Shown one piece after another: positions 56,760 to 64,000 of a DNA stretch of 64,000 nucleotides. The stretch comes from Chionoecetes opilio (Eukaryota; Arthropoda; Malacostraca; Decapoda; Majidae). The first letter of the stretch is position 1, and each line of letters opens with the position of its first letter. A program made the translations under genes and the position numbers. Location: positions 62,001-126,000 of the forward strand of contig JACEEZ010011094.1 of NCBI GenBank assembly GCA_016584305.1, written 5' to 3'. Below the pieces are notes generated by a model. The model made no database searches, was not told where the DNA came from, and saw only the letters and a list, made by a program, of their open reading frames with translations.

Positions 56760-57820
56760 TGCTGTCAACTACGTCGCTCCGCCACCGTGGTAGCCCTCTG
56801 CCGCCCAGGTGATTATCGCCACACTGCCAGCTGCGAAGGCGTTGTGCACGCTGGAGGAGCTGAGGCAGCACGCCCTGCAGGCGGTGGCGCACGCCAATGT
56901 CCCCAAGCAGCGTCGGCGGTCGATGTCTACTACCCGACGGCTCGTTGACACAGAGAGGCCTGACAGGTGCTGCGGTGGTTACGGGCGGTGAGGTGCTGTC
57001 CTAGAGGACGCCCGACCATTGCTCCACGCTGCAGACGGACCTGGTGGCGATAGAGCGCGCCCTACAGCACGCCCTGGGCCGACAGGAGGAGGTTGTGGTG
57101 ATTCACACTGACTCCATGTCTGCCCTTGCGAGGCCTACGGCAGCCCGCCACCACACGATAGGACAACTTGCAGCTCAACACCGCCATCCTGGGCACATCC
57201 AGGTCCTCTCCGCGCGGGGCGCCGGTGGGTGCCCAGCCACATAGGCTCCATGGCAACGAGGCGGCCCGGCGAGGCCACCAGGACAATCCAGCGGGTGGCC
57301 TTGACTGTCTTACCCAGCAATCCATGGGGCCAGGTACTGGCAGACGCGCTGCCGTCTGTGCCGCAGGGCAACCGTATTCGCCAGCTGGTGCAGGGACAAA
57401 AGGTGAGGGACGGGTTTGAGCGAAAAAAAAGCGGGGGGCCTGTGTGAGCAAGTCCTCATATGACCTCCACCCCTGACCCACTACTGCTTAAAACCTGCCC
57501 CGCTACAGAGGGCTTAGGACAGCGGCGTCGGCCCGCTGGAGCACGCGGCCGCCTAGTGCCGGCAGTTTCAGAAAAAACCTACCTCGATGCTGGAGGTGGC
57601 GCGTGCCTCCCCCCCCTCCACCCCCCCCAACTGTAGGATGCCCGGGGGCCCCTTTTTTTTTTTTTTAACCCCACCCCAAAAAAAAGGGCGGGGCGGGATT
57701 ATGCCAGCTCATTTATAATGCTTTTTATGATAGAGATGTATGTGTATGTGTAAGTGTATGTAGTGCAATGTATAGGTTTATTATCTATATGTAACATGTA
57801 AATAAAAAAAAAATTAAAAA
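56760..57820 (+). mobile_element. 5'-truncated I-type LINE with poly-A tail and TSD
   Basis: This is flanked by a perfect 8-bp duplication TACACAAA (56752-56759 and 57821-57828) in the middle of a hAT element, and ends in an A-rich tail (57801-57820). That is the hallmark of target-primed reverse transcription with 5' truncation. It carries the RNase H domain described separately. GC content is far higher than its surroundings. Confidence 0.9.
56930..57450 (+). pseudogene. LINE RNase H domain, broken
   Basis: Plus-strand frames give 'RALQHALGRQEEVVVIHTDS' followed by MSALA (57053-57130), the RNase H strand with a catalytic Asp. 'WVPSHIGSMATR' follows at about 57223-57255 (equivalent to the W-x-P-S-H-x-G block with the late catalytic residues). 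Upstream at about 56925-57040 I read 'VDTERP' and 'TVVT..LS' pieces of the first strand. RNase H at the C-terminus of ORF2 is found in I, R1-related and some other LINE clades. At least two frame changes break it. Confidence 0.75.
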
Positions 57821-58200
57821 TACACAAAGAAATCAAAGAGGTTTATTATAATTCAAGGCAGTGACATTGCTGACCATTTTGAAAACTGAGTTAATTTGTC
57901 CTCAGCATACCTGACATTATTCACGACTTGAAACGAGTGAACAGCTCCATCAAGGAAGAATGCTGAACATGATAATGTCTAGAGAAGTTATGCCTTTAAC
58001 AGAAACTCAAATTTCGGTGTGGCGCATTGAAGAAGGGAATTTGTTAACATTTACTTTAGAGAGCTGCTTTTGCAGAGGAAGGTCTATCGCTACTGAAATG
58101 AAAGAGCATTTGCAAGGCTGATTCCACTCCTTCCAGGGATACTTTCACATGGAGAGGTTACTGTGCCAGCGATGGGATACGGGACCCGTATAATTTTTCG

Positions 58201-58534
58201 AACATTCAAGCCTAAATTAACGTGTTGATACATAGATTAAATATGTTTGACAGCGAAGGGTTGATAAGCCTTGGCGACACACACACCGGCCTGGACAACA
58301 CATCCACTAAACTGTCCTTGCGGGCATATGCATTCTGTCACCAAAACATCGGGATACTCACACCATCATGCCTTGGAGTGTTCTTTTATCCTGCAGGAGG
58401 CTGTGGGGGGGGGGGGGGGGGGGGGGGACGGCTGCCGGTACATCCTGACGGCTACAAGGCACGAACACGCGGCAGTGATCACAACGGTACTCCGCCAATG
58501 TTGTTGGGCAGATGGTAAATGGGTATCAACAATC
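58201..58534. other. Junction region between hAT copy and LINE 3' end
   Basis: This contains a run of about 21 G (58408-58428). The plus-strand frames here have no recognisable family. It may include the 3' UTR of the following minus-strand LINE. Confidence 0.35.
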
Positions 58535-58539
58535 ATTGG

Positions 58540-60880
58540 GGGCATACGCCAGGGTGGGCGCGTCGCACTCGCCAAACGCTACGACGCCACTCCCGGGGTC
58601 ACCACGTGTGAGTCCCCATGCATGGCTCCTTTTCCCATACCAAGCAGCTGTCGACAAGAAACATCCAACTTGCCCCAAGCCAAGAGCCTTAGGCCCCCTT
58701 GGCCTCCACGCCGGATGTCTTTTACAGAGACAACCGATGGGAGGATCGGTTTCAGCCTGTCAGCGTTAGCGTGCCACAGCCCCATATAGCCGAAGTTGGC
58801 GCTGACGATATGCAGGTAATAGGCATCGATTCAGTCTCACTGGTGCAATGCTGATTTGACAAGGTAATCATTCCCAGCGATACCATGATTTCTGCTGAAG
58901 ACATTATACAAAGGCAATTGATTATCTCTTCACTCATAATTTAGTATTCCATGTCTCACAAAAACCATATAGTAAGAACAGGGATCACAAGCGGATGAAG
59001 GTCCGGATCTTTGTCCCCATGCACAGTACCGACAACGCCAAATAATCCCGCTTGAGCGAGTCCATAACAACCGTGGGCTATGCAATCCGCCGTTTAAGAA
59101 TTCTTGAACGTGACCCGCCGTCATTATGGACGGCGCTACCAAGGTATGTAAAACTTCCAAGATCTCAATTCCTCGCTGCACGCATGGAACAACTGTCGCT
59201 TCATCTAGTAAAAGCGCATTTTCGCGGACGCTTCTGGCCGGTCTGGACTGGATAGTCCGGGCGAGCCACTGTTTGCGAGCAGTTTAGGACCGGGCCGGGA
59301 ACGGAACTGGGCCGGGCTGAGCCAGAGAGCAGGACAAGGTTTGGACCAGTGTGGGGAGAAACTGGCGCATGCGCACTACAGTCAGCGGGGGAGACGACCA
59401 GGAGCTTCTCGTGCTGCCTGATAGACATGAAACACCCTGATGGCCGACCATAAGACTAAAGTATCACAGGCTGTGGTAGTTGTACAAGTCTTCAGCACAG
59501 GTTTAAAAGGCGGACAGACAAAAAGGATATTGACAAGATGGGGCGACCTGCCGCCTCACAGTTCAGTTCAGTACCGCCCCCTCGATCCCCAGCCACTAGG
59601 AACGCGAATGGGGACGGGGCTAGTTCCGATGTATTTTCGCGACCATCAGTCTCACCTGATCCGGTCCGGACTGGACTGAACCAGGGCGGTTGTGTGCAAC
59701 GTCACGGAAATGCGGCTATATGTCTTCCAAAAACCTGGAACTTGGTCTTGGCAGGAGACCAAGTCCCCAAAGGCTCTGCCTCCTCGTGCACGCCTCGAGA
59801 GCCATCACCCAGGACTCCAGCGACTCAGCAAAAGATTACTACATCATCGGACAAAAACAAGGGATCTGTGATCTTGGTGTTGCGACCGGACGCTCCACAA
59901 TCACTGATCTACAAACCTTGTACAATACCCAGTCCATATAAAGTGTGAAAAGTGATGGGGCAAGGCGCACCCTTGGCACTTCACTGCTGGATTAACAGGA
60001 AGAAGCTGGATACACCTCACCCACACTTCAGAGCACTCTCAGTCCCAGAATACAGTCAGTTATCAAACCAATGTCCTTGCAGGAATCCGCGAAGTCGCAG
60101 ACGATCACAGAAGTGACTCCACGATGCACCGAGTCAAACGCCTTCTTTGAGATCAACATAGGCCTGCAAGCATCCCTGGCGAAAATCACACGGGCGTTCC
60201 ACCAGAACACGAAGCGTTTAGGATTACGGTTCCGTGGTTGACTTTACCAGCGCGCGAACCCAGGACTGTGAGGTCTGATGCTTCAGCAGATGAACTGCGG
60301 AGTCCGTGTCAGCAATAGATGGCAAGCCCTTTGCCTGTCACCCCCGCTGAGCAGTATAATATAGCGGTAATTGTTGCAGTCCTGACGGGTCCCTTTTCCT
60401 TTCCAGATAGGGAGACCAGCCCTTTCAGTCAGGAGGAATGGGTACTGATTGCCACTACGGCTAGTGGACAGCATGCAATCCGGGATCATGGCCTCACCCC
60501 CAGCTTTCCCAGGAGCTCCGCACGGATATTACAAACACCAGCTGCCTTTCCGTCCCCTCAACTTGCTACAGCCTCTCGAGGGGGGCGGTTTCGTGGATGG
60601 GAGGATCGCATCCACTGCCGTAAATCCAGTGGTGTTTGAAGTGCTCAGTTTGGAGGGTACACCGTGAACAACTTGCAAAAAGTACCAGCCCAACGAGCCA
60701 TCTGACATCCATGTCCGGACACGAGGCGCACATCTGCTGCTCGAATAGCATCGCCCGAGATGGAGACTTGGAACGGAGCTTCTCAGGGCTCGGTAGGCGC
60801 CGGGATGTCAATTTTCCGCGCATTCGCGGATTTACGAGTATTTATTGCCAGCTGGTCATTCTGTGAATCGTGTAGATTCG
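58540..60880 (-). pseudogene. LINE reverse transcriptase and C-terminus, broken (minus copy)
   Basis: In order on the minus strand, 'AYRALRSSVPS' lies at about 60805, then 'EGTERQ' and 'HDPGLHAVH' (about 60560-60470). 'PIWKGKGTRQDCNNYRYIIL' is at 60408-60350 and 'LISKKAFDSVHRGV' (first catalytic Asp) at 60155-60110. 'MDWVLYK' and 'SFAESLES' lie around the degraded active site (59940-59830). Beyond the MITE come 'GIEILEVLHTL' and 'IIWRCRYCAWGQR' (59175-58990), 'ETESMPITC' (about 58840) and 'WGKLDVSCRQLLGMGKG' (about 58680-58630). The second catalytic box is damaged: stops replace part of it. Confidence 0.75.
59214..59716. mobile_element. Second copy of the GCGC-terminus MITE
   Basis: GCGCATTTTCGCGGACG at the left and CGTCACGGAAATGCGGC at the right match the 14652-15470 element. 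GGCGCATGCGCACTACAGTC and GAAACACC.TGATGGCCGAC occur at the same internal places. It lacks the inner MITE. It lies within the minus-strand LINE copy. Confidence 0.85.
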
Positions 60881-60889
60881 GTATAAAAA

Positions 60890-61590
60890 TTTAGGGGGGG
60901 GGGGGGGGGTACCAATAGTGGCTTAGCCCAACAGCCGAACCTGTCCCTGGCCACTGACCAGCACAGAGCATAAACATTTGTTGGCTGCACAGCGGGAATA
61001 GTAATCCTAGGTCTGCCGATAATCTCCTGACTCCACTGCTACAAGTTTGCTCAGGAGGCAGTATGTTGGGGGTGGAATACAGCAGTGTATTCGGTGGGTA
61101 TAACAGCAGTGTTCTTATCAGATTATAGGTATAGTGAAACTTATTTGATATTGGATTATTCAAAATTCGAAAGTGGTCATCATAATCATATTTGAGTGTA
61201 TTTGAGACTGCCTAAATAATGATAATGTTGACAATATTTTGTGTGTGTTATTACTTTTCCACGGAAACAGTGTTTAATATTCATTTGTCATGTCAAAATG
61301 GTTAATAATTTTCATATACATTTCACAATTTAATTTGCTGATATACTATATATATATATATATACATATACACAAATGTGGATACAAAAAACAGAACAAA
61401 ATTGAGGACCAGAAATTATTATCGATATAACCAAGGACCTCTCAAGAAGCTCCCTAAGAGCATGAAATTACAAAAAATCGAAACCCCAGCTGGGAGGTTC
61501 CTCACTACGCTCGGTTAGCTTGCTGCGGCTCGGATTAGCTGGTCGACCATTATTTTATTTTAGAGTGTTTCTTTTTCTTGTTGACATTCT
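60890..61590. other. Unassigned insertion within the LINE copy
   Basis: This starts beside a G run (60893-60909) and contains (TA)n (61343-61365). No coding motif. It separates the endonuclease/linker and RT parts of the LINE copy. Confidence 0.4.
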
Positions 61591-61599
61591 CATGTAGGC

Positions 61600-62330
61600 G
61601 GGTCGGAGGTCATAGCGTTCCAAATGACCCTTGACATCCTCAGCGAGACTCTGACATACCTCTAAGTGTCTCTCCCAGGAGTGTTCTTCTAGTCGGGCGT
61701 GAGAGAGACCTGCGCTGGTCTGGTTCCAGCCAGCCTGGCAAGCCGCGACTCCTCGATTTTTCCAGCCGTCTCCGTCGAGCCAAAACCACGCCTTGACCTA
61801 GGAGCCGCAACACCAATACACTCTTGCAGCATGTAGAGGTTTCACGTTTTAGGTAGAAAAACAGTTCTACAGGGTCCTCGAGGGCACCGAGGCACATCAA
61901 ACCGATTTGAGACTGCCACAGCATACTTCTCATGAGCAACATGTCAAGTCCTTCAGATTCTCAAGATGAACACAGTATGGTTACATATTGAGATTCTTCT
62001 CGGCTTGTCTATTGAAGCTTAAGTGTAGCAATAAGAGTTGATCTGTCCAAAGAACTCAGCACTCCGGTAAACCTGCAGTTCTGGAGGATCCTACAAAAAC
62101 GAGTATACAAGGGGACGTGGTCGATCCCTTAGCTACCCCTCCGGCATTACTATACCATGTCAAGCGGTCAGCTCTGGTCTCTGATACCAAGGAAACTGCA
62201 ATCCTCAACCTTCTGGACCGTGAAAAATTCAGAAGCAGAGAAATGTTGGTGTTTCTGGTACCGGAAGCCAAGAATAAAATTAGAAGTTCGATAATGGCGC
62301 CAGGTACTTTATCTATTAATGGGTTTTATG
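61600..62330 (-). pseudogene. LINE endonuclease and linker, broken (minus copy)
   Basis: The minus strand reads 'SGTRNTNISLLLNFSRSRRL' (62265-62206), then RLTWYSNAGGVAK (62160-62120), 'VYRSAEFFGQ' (about 62075-62045) and 'AVAVSNRFDVP' (about 61925-61895). 'EDPVEL' (61882-61865), 'GFGSTET' and 'EESRLARLAG' (about 61785-61730) follow. These are the same blocks as in the plus-strand copy, in the same order. Frame changes occur every 50-150 bases. Confidence 0.75.
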
Positions 62331-62479
62331 GAAAATGCTCAAGTGTGTCAGGGCGCCACCCTCCCTATATTCTTAGTAGGGGTTCCTAAGGTCATGAAAA
62401 TGCGAATCCTATTTTTATTGCGGACTCTATGGCACGCTTCACTCAAAATAGGGGGTTTGAGCTGCCGGACATACCAACC
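62331..62479. other. Short unassigned spacer before the hAT
   Basis: Sequence between the LINE endonuclease start and the hAT terminus. No feature recognised. Confidence 0.3.
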
Positions 62480-62544
62480 CAGGGATCCCAACCTTTACAC
62501 CTTGAGAACCCCTGTAATAATTTTGAATATTCCAAGGAACCCCT

Positions 62545-62558
62545 ATATATAGTATAAT

Positions 62559-62603
<45 letters not shown>
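62545..62603. repeat. (TA)n microsatellite
   Basis: About 25 TA dinucleotides near the hAT terminus. Confidence 0.95.
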
Positions 62604-62606
<3 letters not shown>

Positions 62607-62699
62607 TTTTTAAAGAACAAAGTTTTTGAGCATATAATTCATATGAATATACAATTACACAAATGTCATGAGAGTTCACACTAATAAGCAATAATGTAT

Positions 62700-63760
62700 G
62701 ACTTACTTTCAGGGTGACACTTGGACTTTTTCTCTTTGCGTATCTGTGAAAATTCTTGGCCGAATTTTTGACAGAACACCACGCAGTTCTTCCTCGACCA
62801 GACAGAAGACAATTCTGCTTTGCTTTTAATGACGGTCAGCATGAGAAAGCTTTTCACAGAGGTAAGAAGTGAAAAAACTGAAGTTAAAAACATCAAAGGC
62901 TTTTACTGAGAGACAGGGTACTCTTGCTTTGCTGAAATCAAAACTTGTCAAATGATGAACTTCATTAAATTTCATTTCAAGGTTCGCTCGCACTGTAGGA
63001 AATCAGTTCTACTCTTCTGCGACTAAAAATAGGTTTCGGTACTTGGTGAGAACTCAGTGAAGGGGTTCTCACCCAGTCATACTATCTGATGACAAGGAGG
63101 GGGAAAGTACTTATGAAGGTTTTTCTGACAGTGATACCAATGACTTGTAAATTTAATGGAATGACATTTTTCAATTCAGTCGGAGTGTGAATTGAAGTAG
63201 AGTGGGAAACATTCGACGTTTCCTCTTGAAAGGTGCTTTTTCCAAACAGCGAGTTTATCTTAAATGAAAGAAGTTGTCTGTGGAAGTCAGAATGTTTTCC
63301 TTCGCACCAGCATGCTGGTGTTCAAGTTATTTAAAATGCTGATAAAGATCTGCTAAAATATGCTAGGTGCATTGCAGTTGTAGATGCAAGACATTCACAG
63401 AAACTGGATTTATTATTCTCTGTGAAAGAAAAGCAGCAGTTTCCTTCGCAGCCCGAATACCTTGTCAAAACTTTACTCCTCGAAAAGGCCATCGAGCCTC
63501 TGTGTGCTGGAGAAGCGTAACGTGATCTTTTTTGCATTTGGTTTTCACACAACCTTGCAAAATATGCGAGACTTCAGAGGGCGCTGCTTTATAAAGGGAC
63601 CAATGTTCACAGTTATACCAAGGACTTGTTTTAAATCACCCAATGAATTTTTGAAACCAGAACTTCTCGGGGAGAAAGCAGTGAGTTTTATGACTTCAGG
63701 ATTTTTTCTTTCACGCGTGATACAAAAGCCTATGTACTGAGCCAATCATTGAGGGAGCAT
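62700..63760 (-). pseudogene. hAT transposase, SCAND3/ZBED5-like, broken
   Basis: The minus strand reads RPLKSRIFCKVV (about 63580-63545), 'TEARWP' and 'KVLTRYSGCEG' (about 63500-63440, matching the WLSRGKVLTR-type block). 'NKSSFCECL' and 'LAYFSRSLSAF' follow (63395-63335). Further on are 'DWVRTPS' (about 63080) and 'FLMLTVIKSKAELSS' (62845-62800), the latter matching the SALT.IK.K block of the dimerisation domain. Motif order is that of hAT transposases of the same broad group as the copy at 17.2 kb, but the two are clearly diverged. There are several stops and shifts. The N-terminal half is outside the window. Confidence 0.75.
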
Positions 63761-64000
63761 ACATCAGTGCAGATTCCAAAGCATCGGTTCCATGACAAAC
63801 CAAAGTTCAGGTAAGAAGACAAGTGTGAAAAATGTCGTGGCCTTTGGTAGTTTCTGGCAGTCTTTACAGCAAAAAGAATTTACCATTTATTTCACCTTCA
63901 TTTTCAAATAGACAGATGCCAGCAGCTGAGCTTTACCAGTTATATCAGTTGTCTCAATATACCTGGTGAGAGCAAAGTTGTTATTTTGCAGTATTTCAGA

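Larger units (their letters stand above)
53418..58200. repeat. Cluster B, higher-order repeat unit 4
   Basis: This repeats the structure of unit 3: CTTGCAAGTCCCCAAAG start (53457), extra insertion (53925-54180), the TGTCTTGATGGAGAGG segment (54687) and the first AAGGGCCGACTTCGCGG-type end (55045). It then restarts at AACCAACCAAAAACCAC (55191), with the inverted duplication (55640-56100), and ends AACTAGAG (56511-56518) plus hAT. Shared rearrangements with unit 3 show that the higher-order unit was duplicated as a block. Confidence 0.75.
56519..58200 (+). mobile_element. hAT copy in unit 4, split by a LINE fragment
   Basis: It begins CAGTGGTTCTTAACCTGCGG right after AACTAGAG and follows the first hAT copy to CTACACAAA (56759). 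It is interrupted by the LINE fragment and resumes at TACACAAAGAAATC (57821), reaching about 58200. There its 3' end is lost at the junction with unrelated DNA. Confidence 0.8.
58535..62330 (-). mobile_element. Minus-strand copy of the EN-RT LINE, interrupted
   Basis: This is the same family as the element at 30.4-33.2 kb in opposite orientation. The endonuclease is at 62330-61600, unassigned DNA at 60890-61590, RT at 60880-59720, a MITE at 59214-59716, and the late RT and C-terminus at 59180-58540. Because the motif blocks continue on both sides of each gap, the gaps are insertions or rearrangements within one copy. Confidence 0.75.
62480..64000 (-). mobile_element. hAT element running off the window
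   Basis: CAGGGATCCCAACCTTTACA at 62480 has the hAT terminal pattern (CAG-G...CAACC). The transposase reads on the minus strand towards this end. The other terminus lies beyond 64000. A (TA)n tract at 62548-62602 sits in the subterminal region. Confidence 0.7.

Overview
This window looks like gene-poor, repeat-dominated DNA from a large animal genome, probably an arthropod and perhaps a malacostracan crustacean. The support is indirect. Short CCTAA/TTAGG-type tracts (the common arthropod telomere motif) are scattered at about 33.9, 37.5, 43.6, 44.2 and 46.1 kb. The transposon mix is Ty3/gypsy, several non-LTR families, hAT, pogo/Tigger and many palindromic MITEs. The region at 10-12.5 kb matches, from memory, an uncharacterised multicopy protein family common in arthropods. 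I saw no tRNA, rRNA, CRISPR array or prokaryotic operon. Almost every coding trace belongs to a mobile element and is broken. The one candidate host gene is a C2H2 zinc-finger locus on the minus strand at 41.9-43.1 kb.

Layout. (1) 0-2.2 kb: unassigned DNA, a small MITE and a G-rich minisatellite. (2) 2.2-13.0 kb: one minus-strand Ty3/gypsy-like retroelement read from right to left, with gag split into three pieces by two later insertions. One insertion is a 2.5 kb inverted-repeat element carrying the arthropod protein (10.06-12.55 kb). The other is a 3.26 kb near-perfect palindrome (6.65-9.91 kb). RT, RNase H and integrase follow at 4.7-2.4 kb. (3) 14.2-22.25 kb: tandem copies of a non-coding unit of about 2.7 kb that hosts hAT elements, MITEs and a palindromic TIR element, with an empty hAT target site still present. 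(4) 22.4-28.4 kb: two minus-strand LINEs, one nearly full length with a PHD-type ORF1. (5) 28.5-30 kb: microsatellites and a MITE nested in another MITE. (6) 30.4-33.2 kb: a plus-strand EN-RT LINE, followed by a 33-bp minisatellite. (7) 34.4-38.7 kb: a complete but decayed pogo/Tigger element with a proline-rich coding minisatellite and TA target duplication. (8) 38.7-40.1 kb: a hAT transposase remnant. (9) 40.5-47.4 kb: MITEs, the zinc-finger locus, telomere-like tracts and foldback elements. (10) 47.4-58.2 kb: two consecutive copies of a higher-order version of the unit from region 3. Each carries the same captured hAT, and the second hAT is interrupted by an I-clade-like LINE fragment with an RNase H domain. 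(11) 58.5-62.3 kb: a second, minus-strand copy of the LINE in region 6. (12) 62.48 kb to the end: a hAT element on the minus strand that runs off the window.

The parts do not form a pathway. They record successive insertions: host repeat, then element, then element within element. From about 30 to 58 kb the sequence is also unusually rich in homopolymer runs and one-base indels relative to sister copies at 14-22 kb. Some 'pseudogene' damage there, including in the zinc-finger exon, may therefore be assembly or consensus error rather than biological decay.
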